Source of the DNA: Thermoplasmata archaeon | GTDB taxonomy: Archaea > Thermoplasmatota > Thermoplasmata > Thermoplasmatales > Thermoplasmataceae | Direction: 5' to 3' | DNA length: 40,396 nucleotides | Assembly (NCBI GenBank): GCA_021785735.1 | Contig: JAJYEP010000005.1 | Location: forward strand, 1-40,396 | Shown: positions 33,824-40,396 of the stretch, in pieces | Position numbering within the stretch: position 1 is the stretch's first letter | Layout of the letters: each line of letters starts with the position of its first letter | Made by a program: the position numbers and the translations under genes | Notes under the pieces: generated by a model | Told to the model about the DNA's origin: nothing | Databases searched by the model: none | What the model saw: the letters and a program-made list of their open reading frames with translations, nothing else

Positions 33824-34531
33824 ATGGAAGTTAAGGTTCAGAACGGAGAAGACTTCTACAGAACGGCATATAATTTTGTGAAAAAGCATGCAGCAACCGA
33901 CAATGAGTTCATTAACAGGTTCGCGAAGGGAGAGATATCTAGGGATGAATTCATCAGGTTTTCAAAGGAGTTCTACCACTTTACACGAGAGTGGCCCTCT
34001 ATACTTTCGATACTCCTGGTGAATACGCCCGATGAAAACGATGCTGAGAACCTAACCACAATCCTCGTTTCTGAACTTGGCGATTCTGACCCTAAGAAAA
34101 GACACGAGCTTCTTTATAGAAAGTTCCTGAGAAGCATCGGAATAGATCCGAGTGATGTTGTGCTGAGCAAAAAAGTGAAGACAACAAAAGAGTGGCTCGA
34201 CGGGATGAGAGCATATTTTGCGTCGGACCATTTTGAGGCTCTCGGTGCCGAATTCGGCCTTGAGAACATGGCGATACCAATGTGGGACAAGTTGCTTGCC
34301 GGGCTGGATGTATGGGCGAAAAAGAACCCTGAATTCAGCAAGATGGATATTGAGTATTTCACCTTCCACAGGGAACTGGAAATCCATCACGAAGAGGCAA
34401 TGGAGGACGTACTTGGAACGCACAAGAATAACCCGGAAGCACAGAAAAAGTTCATATCCGGCGCTGATGGAATTCTTAATCTGGAGAAAAAGTTCTGGCT
34501 CGGTCTTTCAGACAAAATGAGCCACAACTGA
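33824..34531 (+). CDS. haem-oxygenase-like iron-containing redox protein
   Basis: A 235-residue all-helical protein of the TenA/PqqC/haem-oxygenase-like fold. Candidate metal ligands are in HFTREWPS (residues 52-59), TTILVSELGD (79-88) and FHRELEIHHEEAMED (about 185-199), the pattern of diiron-type haem-oxygenase-like oxygenases. It probably activates O2 on a small molecule; no partner gene is adjacent to show which. The ATG at 33824 is leaderless, with the TATA box at 33793-33801. It ends 12 bases from the convergent DPM1 gene, with a T7 run at 34556-34562. Confidence 0.78.
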   Translation: MEVKVQNGEDFYRTAYNFVKKHAATDNEFINRFAKGEISRDEFIRFSKEFYHFTREWPSILSILLVNTPDENDAENLTTILVSELGDSDPKKRHELLYRKFLRSIGIDPSDVVLSKKVKTTKEWLDGMRAYFASDHFEALGAEFGLENMAIPMWDKLLAGLDVWAKKNPEFSKMDIEYFTFHRELEIHHEEAMEDVLGTHKNNPEAQKKFISGADGILNLEKKFWLGLSDKMSHN

Positions 34532-34542
34532 GAATGCCTGTC

Positions 34543-35283
34543 TTATTTTCCGACCTTTTTTTCGTTATTTCGGTAGTTTATCATTTCCCGGATGAATATT
34601 TTCATGAATTTCATGTTCTGAGTGACCTTGCTTGATCCCGCAGTCCTTTCCTTGAACACGTATCCTATCTCGGCTATCTTCAGGTTTTTATTCGAACTCA
34701 TAATGCATAATGGTATCTCGAAGCCACGCCATTTCCGATCTATGATTATATTCAGGTCTCTCCGGAATCCGATAAAATTAGACATCGGATCTGAAATTCC
34801 CCTTGCGGACTTCAACAGGATCTTGCTTATAAATGAGGCAGCCCTGGAGATCACCCCCCTAATAGCTTTCCTGTCCCCGGTTGATCCTCCGGGAGCAAAT
34901 CTGCTCGCAATGACCATGTCATAACCTTCATTGAGCTTATTATAAATTTCAATTAGTTTCTCAGGAGGATGCTGAAGATCGCTGTCCATTATGACAACGA
35001 ATCTGCCGGTGGATGCCATAACCCCCCTGTACCTGGCTATGAGCGTTGTCTGTTTCACATCGCTTAATATGTACTTTCCGTTTGAATGGGTTGAACAGTA
35101 GTCGACAATAAATTCCTTTGTGCCGTCCTTACTCCCGTCGTCACAAAATATAATCTCATGATTAACTTTGAGTATTGCCGCAATTCTCCTTATCAGTTCC
35201 GGGAGATTATCTATCTCGTTATAAGTCGCAAGAACTATTGACAGGTCAGGAGGAACAGGTTCACTCATACTCCTGGTTGGCAT
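34543..35283 (-). CDS. DPM1-like polyprenyl-phosphate sugar transferase
   Basis: A 246-residue soluble GT2 enzyme of the dolichol-phosphate mannosyltransferase type: SIVLATYNE at residues 15-23, FCDDGSKDGT (47-55), the catalytic metal motif DSDLQHPPE (100-108), ASRF and the acceptor-side KERTAGSSK at the C-terminal end. It should load a sugar from a nucleotide donor onto a polyprenyl phosphate, on the cytoplasmic side. It begins at ATG 35283 (alternative ATG 35268 with AGGAG in front). It is the last gene of a glycan cluster; the GtrA protein upstream could flip its product. Confidence 0.92.
   Translation of the reverse strand: MPTRSMSEPVPPDLSIVLATYNEIDNLPELIRRIAAILKVNHEIIFCDDGSKDGTKEFIVDYCSTHSNGKYILSDVKQTTLIARYRGVMASTGRFVVIMDSDLQHPPEKLIEIYNKLNEGYDMVIASRFAPGGSTGDRKAIRGVISRAASFISKILLKSARGISDPMSNFIGFRRDLNIIIDRKWRGFEIPLCIMSSNKNLKIAEIGYVFKERTAGSSKVTQNMKFMKIFIREMINYRNNEKKVGK
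34556..34562 (+). terminator. T7 run after the haem-oxygenase-like gene
   Basis: Seven T residues on the plus strand 25 bases after the stop, inside the 3' end of the convergent gene. Confidence 0.35.
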
Positions 35284-35336
35284 TAGATCGGGATATTTGA
35301 TAATTTCTTAGAAATAATGCTAGGGTGATTCCAGAA

Positions 35337-35813
35337 CTATTCTCTGGTAACAGTTATTCCCCAGACCAGCTTCATTGAAACAATATAATTGGGAATTATG
35401 GCTACTATACTGCCTACAATATTTCCGTAATCAGGTATTATTCCATAAAATCTGTAAAGCGATAGCTGCACCGCAATCGATGTCAGATCACCAAGTACGT
35501 ACACTGCCTGAAATCTTACAAGTCTGCTGAGAAGACCAATATATCCAGGATTATGAACGCCCTGGTTCCTTGTTGACCACATGTCGTTGATAAAGAATCC
35601 AAAGGTGACGCTGATCACATTCGCTAATATCAGTACGAGTGTGATGTTCAGATATCCTTTCGCAAATAGCGTTCCCACGAATATCACGATCTCGGAAACT
35701 GTAAAGCCACCGCCACCGGTTATGATGAATTTTGTAGCACGAACCTTGTTAAGGCTGTAGAATCGACGTATTCCAGCCAGAAGACCGTTTCCTTCATAAT
35801 TCATCCGGACCAC
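35337..35813 (-). CDS. GtrA-family flippase-like membrane protein
   Basis: A 158-residue protein with four transmembrane helices and the GtrA features RATKFIITGGGGFTVSE (residues 24-40) and FGFFINDMWST (71-81). GtrA-type proteins are thought to flip polyprenyl-phosphate sugars across the membrane. The GTG start is two bases after the GT2-GtrA stop; ATG 35804 is the alternative. It is separated by 53 bases from the DPM1-like gene. Confidence 0.9.
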   Translation of the reverse strand: MVRMNYEGNGLLAGIRRFYSLNKVRATKFIITGGGGFTVSEIVIFVGTLFAKGYLNITLVLILANVISVTFGFFINDMWSTRNQGVHNPGYIGLLSRLVRFQAVYVLGDLTSIAVQLSLYRFYGIIPDYGNIVGSIVAIIPNYIVSMKLVWGITVTRE

Positions 35814-35815
35814 AC

Positions 35816-36862
35816 TTAATTTTCCAGTTTTCTTTCAACTTTCCATACCAGATAATCGCTGGAGAAGTAGTTGATCAGGAAACCGATGAATATTCCTGCT
35901 ATGTTGGCTATGAGATAGTCGGGTATTATACGGAAGTCTGTGAATGCAACTGTCGAAAAGATATTGACAACCGCACCGATCCCCGTAAATACGTTGTATT
36001 TGAAGAGTTTTACAAAGACATTTCCTCCTTTCCTGTCCGAAAACGTCCACTTATTGTTGAATGAAAAGTTCCATATTACGGAAGCTTCAATTGCTATCAC
36101 GAGCGAGACGGGCAAAATGAAAAAAGACAGCCCTGCATCATAAATACCAAGTATATTGTGAAACAGATACAGAAAGCCCTCATTGATCACAACGCCGCTA
36201 AGACCAACCAGGCCGAATTTTATAACCCTGAATTTTGACAGCTGAAGAATTGCATAAATGTATGAGAAATACTGTTTGATTGAAAGCATTCGCTTCGATC
36301 CGTGCCTATTAGTGGTGAAAGGCACCTCAGCAATGCGGGAAGCCTTGTTTCTGATCAGTATCTCTGCCAGCACGGTTTGAATACCTGTATTGAAATCCAG
36401 ATCTTCCAGTGCCCACCGCCTCACCACAAAAACGTTTGAAAGAGGATCGGAAAGGCCGGAAAGTTCCCTGACCAGGACCTTGGCAATTATTGTCTTCATA
36501 TCTCTTATCTTTCCTCGTGAGGCAACCACGAGATCGTATCCCTCATTTGCCTTATCCAGCATTCTCCTGACCAGATCTCCGTTAATGTGACTGCTCGCGT
36601 CAGATACGACGATAAAATCCCCTGTTGAACTCTTCATTGCCTCGCTAAAATTCTCGTTGAAATTTCCACAGTTCTTTATCCTGACAACCTTAAGCGATGA
36701 AGAAAATTCAGGATTTATGGATGAATAAGAAGAATTATCGTCGTCAATGATAACGATTTCGATTTTGTAATTAAGATCTTCAAGTGAAGTTGCAAAATCG
36801 CCGATGGGAAAATCACTCGAACCATGGTATATCTGCAAGGAAAGGGTTTCCATCTTAATCAC
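35816..36862 (-). CDS. GT2-GtrA fusion with degenerate catalytic motif
   Basis: A 348-residue fusion of a DPM1-like GT-A domain (residues 1-210) with a GtrA-like domain of four membrane helices (about 215-340). It is clearly a paralogue of the neighbouring DPM1-like and GtrA genes (RELSGLSDPLSN against ARGISDPMSN, and the GtrA part). The DxDLQHPPE metal motif is replaced by SDASSHING (residues 87-95) and the SIVLPTYNE start is lost, though the IIDDDNS site survives. It is probably catalytically dead or altered, with a structural, regulatory or flippase role. Its start GTG overlaps the upstream stop (GTGA). Confidence 0.87.
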   Translation of the reverse strand: MIKMETLSLQIYHGSSDFPIGDFATSLEDLNYKIEIVIIDDDNSSYSSINPEFSSSLKVVRIKNCGNFNENFSEAMKSSTGDFIVVSDASSHINGDLVRRMLDKANEGYDLVVASRGKIRDMKTIIAKVLVRELSGLSDPLSNVFVVRRWALEDLDFNTGIQTVLAEILIRNKASRIAEVPFTTNRHGSKRMLSIKQYFSYIYAILQLSKFRVIKFGLVGLSGVVINEGFLYLFHNILGIYDAGLSFFILPVSLVIAIEASVIWNFSFNNKWTFSDRKGGNVFVKLFKYNVFTGIGAVVNIFSTVAFTDFRIIPDYLIANIAGIFIGFLINYFSSDYLVWKVERKLEN

Positions 36863-39327
36863 TCTATTCTGACCGAATCAGCGGCAGGAATCACAGCCTC
36901 TGATATCCCTATACCATAATTAATGCTTTCATTTGAATAATAGGAACCTTGTAACAGGAAGGGACTTATTACAGTTGAACCGTTTTCATAAAGCGTAAAG
37001 TTGCTAAAAAAGACTGAATATGAAGCGTCTGAAGAATTTACAGACGCCACCACGCTGAAAGTCACCGTGTTGAGGGACACGTTCCACTGCGGCATCTGTT
37101 CGGCTATTTTTGCTGCCTGGGCAAAGCTGATGAGAGTACTGTTTGACTCCACAATATAAGATGAGCTATTCAGTTCCTGATATGAGAAGAGGTTCCCGGC
37201 ACTTCCACTGGCAGTCGAGTTATAACCAAACCACAAAAATTTTGAATTTTGTGATAAAGAGATAACAATGCCAAAGAATGATACCATTCTTCCATTTGTC
37301 ACCACTGTGTTGTAATTGCCTGATGCAACTTGGTTATGATAGTCATATGATAGGGAGAAATTATCATTTGCCAACATCGTAAGATTCAAAACAGTTGAAA
37401 GATTGGAATAAGTCGGACCCGTGTCTGTAACAGTATGGTTTCCCCTCAGGTTGATACCATACAGCCCATATTCGTACGAAGTAATGGTATTGGAAGCAGA
37501 GGTGGTAAGGTTCCAGGATGGGTAAATTTCTGGCGAAGAATATGTTGGATAACTCAGCGTTGGATTTTTCATAGGATAGACCGCCTTCAGATCAAACGGA
37601 ACTTTCTGGTCATAAAAAGACTGCATATTGTTACCGTAATATGCTTCAATCTTAAACGTAACGTTGTTTGGCAATATATCAACTGAGGTTCTCGGATATA
37701 TGGTTAGGGTGTTATTTCCTGCAGTCACTATTGAGTTTCTTGGACTCCACAAGAGGGAGTTTAAATTGCTTGTTGCCAGAGTATAATAGAATATTCTGAA
37801 GTTCATAGGAGTCGATGATGGCGATCCCTGTACGGGAACATATGTAAGGTTGACCTGCATCTGCGTTATAGAATTGGGAATAAGGTACGGGTCTGATGCG
37901 TTATATACAGAAGTAATATGAATCTCGTTCATTTGCGATGTGGATGAATAAGCATATCCTGCAGACGCAAAAGTTCCTGTCAGAACAATTGCAATGGAAA
38001 GTAAAAGCGTCACATTCTTCTTGCTCTTCAGCGCATTATCGATCTTTCCTAAAAATCCTCTAAAGGTATAGTTTAGGTGTTTGGTAGCACTTGTCCTGAA
38101 GTCGAGGATATAATCATGGGCGAAATCAGGCATCAGGAGAAATATCAAGTAAGGCCAATAAATAATGTAGTTTTCTAGGGACCTGTAATCGAAGAAGAAT
38201 ATTATCATTGGGAAGGCAAAAAAGGAATATTTCAGTTGGAAATAATACCCAATATAAATGAAAAGGAAGGCCAGCAACAGAAGAACCATTATTGCACCGA
38301 AGATAATTGACGGAATATACAGATAACCCGCAAAAGCCAATATTGAAGGACCTAGACCGACTCCTATTATTGGTTGGGAAGCGATCGAGGCGACATGAGT
38401 GAACCAAAGGTACGGACTCATCAGTATAAACGGAATGTTTGTGGCGAAGAAGCTCAGGAGCACAAATATGAAGAATATCACTACATCCTTCTTTTTCTGG
38501 TTATTTTCCATGAATACAAAATAAAGATAGAATGGGAAAATTATCGCCCCAATCTGCTTGTATGATAGGGAAAGCCCGAAGAAAAGACCTGATACCCATG
38601 GTTTCTTCCGAAATACATAGGAAAGACCAATGAAGGTGACCCAGATTATATCATCCCCTCCGTTGAACGAAAAATCAACATATTCCAGATTGATTAGCAT
38701 GACAATTATCAGGAACGGTATACTATTGGTGAAACCGGTCTTTTTGTAATAATAATAGATGATGAGTATGGAGACAAAGTTGAAGAAAAGTATGATCAGA
38801 TAACTTCTGAAGTTAAAAAATACAGCCGGAATGTATACCAGCACAGAAAGTCCTGGATAAACAAGGTAATTCACGGCTCCGCCTTTAAGAAGGGGCGTTA
38901 TCATGTAGGGGGGGAAATTGAGATTCGTGAACACACTTGCCATGTTGGCATCAATGTAAGGATTTCTGCCATGAAGAAACAGGTATGCAGCATATGTGTC
39001 TGCCGCAAGTTCATCCGTACCGTATGGGGGCACATATAATCCTATCACACCAGAGAAAATCGCAAATGCCAGTCCGAATCCGATCAATGGAAGTGATGAG
39101 ATGAGCTTCGATTCAGTGCCTATGAATACAGAATAGATAACAAGAACACCACCGACAAGGATTAGTGCCCACTGCAGTACTATAATCACCAGGTAAAGGT
39201 ACCCTACAACCATCCAAATTATGAACGAATAATTTATGAAAATTACTCCCAAAACAACGTAGAGAAGCCGCTTTGTTGGTATGGGAATCTTCAGTCTCTC
39301 CCCAACCAGATCCTTTTCATCTTCCAT
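36859..39327 (-). CDS. large GT-C-like membrane protein with glycosylated C-terminal ectodomain
   Basis: An 822-residue protein. About a dozen transmembrane helices fill residues 20-420; the first extracellular loop contains PPYGTDELAADTYAAY (acidic DE/AAD residues near 105-110, the place of the GT-C catalytic loop). After a final helix (about 445-465) a 350-residue extracellular, Ser/Thr/Asn-rich part has at least fifteen N-x-S/T sequons and strand-like repeats. This is the architecture of polyprenyl-phosphate sugar-dependent transferases that act outside the membrane. Donor and acceptor are unknown. TATA box 39381-39388. Confidence 0.8.
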   Translation of the reverse strand: MEDEKDLVGERLKIPIPTKRLLYVVLGVIFINYSFIIWMVVGYLYLVIIVLQWALILVGGVLVIYSVFIGTESKLISSLPLIGFGLAFAIFSGVIGLYVPPYGTDELAADTYAAYLFLHGRNPYIDANMASVFTNLNFPPYMITPLLKGGAVNYLVYPGLSVLVYIPAVFFNFRSYLIILFFNFVSILIIYYYYKKTGFTNSIPFLIIVMLINLEYVDFSFNGGDDIIWVTFIGLSYVFRKKPWVSGLFFGLSLSYKQIGAIIFPFYLYFVFMENNQKKKDVVIFFIFVLLSFFATNIPFILMSPYLWFTHVASIASQPIIGVGLGPSILAFAGYLYIPSIIFGAIMVLLLLAFLFIYIGYYFQLKYSFFAFPMIIFFFDYRSLENYIIYWPYLIFLLMPDFAHDYILDFRTSATKHLNYTFRGFLGKIDNALKSKKNVTLLLSIAIVLTGTFASAGYAYSSTSQMNEIHITSVYNASDPYLIPNSITQMQVNLTYVPVQGSPSSTPMNFRIFYYTLATSNLNSLLWSPRNSIVTAGNNTLTIYPRTSVDILPNNVTFKIEAYYGNNMQSFYDQKVPFDLKAVYPMKNPTLSYPTYSSPEIYPSWNLTTSASNTITSYEYGLYGINLRGNHTVTDTGPTYSNLSTVLNLTMLANDNFSLSYDYHNQVASGNYNTVVTNGRMVSFFGIVISLSQNSKFLWFGYNSTASGSAGNLFSYQELNSSSYIVESNSTLISFAQAAKIAEQMPQWNVSLNTVTFSVVASVNSSDASYSVFFSNFTLYENGSTVISPFLLQGSYYSNESINYGIGISEAVIPAADSVRIE

Positions 39328-39380
39328 TTTATGGCATACTCCATTCTTCTACGGGCAATGTTCATTCTGATCTCTTAAGA

Positions 39381-39388
39381 ATATAAAA
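39381..39388 (-). promoter_or_regulatory. TATA box of the GT-C-like gene
   Basis: Minus-strand TTTTATAT about 55 bases ahead of ATG 39327, giving a leader of about 30 bases with a GGAG. Confidence 0.45.
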
Positions 39389-39449
39389 GGATTTTATGAC
39401 TGCCTCATTGATTTGGTTGCCATGCTTAAGCAGCATCATTCTTTCTACT

Positions 39450-40396
39450 TTAAGGAACCCTGAACAAAATAAAATACTGGGATATATAAACCACACTATA
39501 CGAAGGGTCTATTCCCTGTGTATGTGCAGGAATAATAACATACGATACATTATATTCATGTATCAATGAATCAGTGTAGGAAACATTTTGAGACGAATTG
39601 TAAATCATTATGTAAGCTGCATAGTTCTCCGCCCATTCTACAGGCTGAGTAAGGTAATTGGAGGGTTGAAATGCCAGAACGGGATTCCCGGCATACCCCA
39701 TTATATCAAAGGCGAGTGGGACAGGCGCGGCTATAACCGCCTGACCTGATAGGTTTTTATGCACAAAATTCAGAAGTCCCATTGACTGTACATCAAGGGA
39801 CGCATTGCCAGTGTCAGATCCATAGAAAGTGTGACTCTCATAATTAAATGATAAGCCAGTTACAGCGTTGAGCAACACTAGGAGAATGATAGCATATCCT
39901 GCAATACGCCTGACTGTGATTTCCCGGCTATATGAGCCGATACGAGTAGAGGATTTCATTAGCTCTTTTACTCCGTAATACAGAGGGTTTATTGCAACAA
40001 TGAATCCAGTGAAGAGAACGAAATAGAACAACCTAACAAAGAGCACAGGATCCTTAAATTCAAGTAACGAAAGGACCAACGCGACTAACATGATAATGTA
40101 GGCAAAATCGATCTTTCTATTTTGCCTCAATTCACCCCTCATCTTGAATATCAGGAAAAACAGCAGGACAACGTACAATGCAAAGATAAAGACAAACATT
40201 GAAAGGGGACCGAGCGGTTGTTGCAAGCTGAAAATGTCAGAGCCAAGATCCTGCATTATTCCAGAGCTCGAAGGTATCCCGACACTGTATTTCAAAAACT
40301 CTGGAGAAGATGTTGGAAATGCAGAATCCTTCACCCACCAGATCCTCGGTGCATACCAGTATGCTCCAAACACAGAAGAGATTAGAACCGAAATCA
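39450..40396 (-). CDS. C-terminal part of a second membrane GT-like protein (5' end missing)
   Basis: The frame stays open to the window edge (a GTG at 40373 is only an internal codon candidate), so the N-terminus is missing; 315 residues are visible. It holds at least five hydrophobic helices (near LSMFVFIFALYVVLLFFLIF, then FAYIIMLVALVLSLL, and others) and then a C-terminal extracellular domain with several N-x-S/T sequons and EYNVSYVIIPAHTQGIDPSY. The arrangement matches GT39/STT3-like surface glycosyltransferases, as does its place upstream of the 822-residue protein; the family call is uncertain because the catalytic loop is not in the window. Confidence 0.65.
   Translation of the reverse strand, partial: ISVLISSVFGAYWYAPRIWWVKDSAFPTSSPEFLKYSVGIPSSSGIMQDLGSDIFSLQQPLGPLSMFVFIFALYVVLLFFLIFKMRGELRQNRKIDFAYIIMLVALVLSLLEFKDPVLFVRLFYFVLFTGFIVAINPLYYGVKELMKSSTRIGSYSREITVRRIAGYAIILLVLLNAVTGLSFNYESHTFYGSDTGNASLDVQSMGLLNFVHKNLSGQAVIAAPVPLAFDIMGYAGNPVLAFQPSNYLTQPVEWAENYAAYIMIYNSSQNVSYTDSLIHEYNVSYVIIPAHTQGIDPSYSVVYISQYFILFRVP

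Overview
The window looks like a chromosomal segment of a euryarchaeon of the Thermoplasmatales (Thermoplasma/Ferroplasma/Cuniculiplasma relatives). The grounds are: archaeal TATA boxes about 25 bp ahead of many start codons, implying largely leaderless mRNAs; frequent TTG/GTG starts in operon-internal genes; intron-less archaeal tRNAs without encoded CCA; and an archaeal gene set (Trm56 tRNA methyltransferase, thiolase/DUF35 pair, archaeal-type aspartate-semialdehyde dehydrogenase, DPM1/GtrA glycosyltransferases, DUF929). Base composition looks even, and I see no insertion sequence, CRISPR array, rRNA gene or integrated virus. The genus assignment is inference.

Layout. 1-5.2 kb: the end of a DUF929 thiol protein, a small membrane protein, a copper operon (small TRASH/YHS metal protein, CopA P-type ATPase, an uncharacterised CxxxxC protein), an SDR oxidoreductase and a hypothetical protein. 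5.3-8.4 kb: a two-gene ABC exporter with a palindrome at its promoter, then an aldo/keto reductase. 8.5-12 kb: a 46-residue helix-turn-helix-like protein, a COG4280 membrane protein, a HIT hydrolase, a metallo-beta-lactamase-fold hydrolase and a family 2 glycosyltransferase. 12.2-13.8 kb: a GntR (YtrA-type) regulator with a DUF1648 membrane protein, preceded by a near-perfect 21-bp operator. 14.4-19.1 kb: aspartate-family amino acid synthesis, with aspartate kinase + ASADH on the minus strand divergent from homoserine kinase + a cystathionine gamma-synthase-like enzyme. 19.1-23.5 kb: a hypothetical protein, an NAD(P)-binding epimerase-like protein, tRNA-Gln, an ArsR-like regulator coupled to a Trm56-HD fusion, tRNA-Asn and a CAU tRNA. 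23.5-27.6 kb: an L-2-hydroxyglutarate oxidase-like FAD enzyme, then an operon of a cysteine-less thiolase-like protein, a DUF35 partner and an FAH-family enzyme. 27.6-31.3 kb: tRNA-Gly, a secreted glycoprotein-like protein, glutamate dehydrogenase and a DUF998 membrane protein. 31.7-34.5 kb: an orphan HerA/VirD4-like ATPase and a haem-oxygenase-like diiron-type protein. 34.5-40.4 kb: a surface-glycan cluster on the minus strand (two large membrane proteins, a GT2-GtrA fusion, a GtrA flippase-like protein and a DPM1-like enzyme).

How the genes work together. The copper genes form a sense/traffic/export unit. The lysC-asd and thrB-CGS pairs carry aspartate to aspartate semialdehyde and homoserine to threonine/methionine precursors (homoserine dehydrogenase is not in the window). 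The thiolase-like/DUF35/FAH operon resembles the partner arrangement of thiolase-fold aldolases more than that of a true thiolase. The terminal cluster probably makes and flips polyprenyl-phosphate sugars and attaches them at the cell surface.

The points most worth following are the cysteine-less thiolase with its DUF35 partner, the perfect hairpin centred on the FAH start codon, the DXD-less GT2-GtrA fusion, the palindrome clusters ahead of the copper and GntR operons, and the overlapping thrB-CGS pair. All functions are read from sequence motifs; no search or structure prediction was run.
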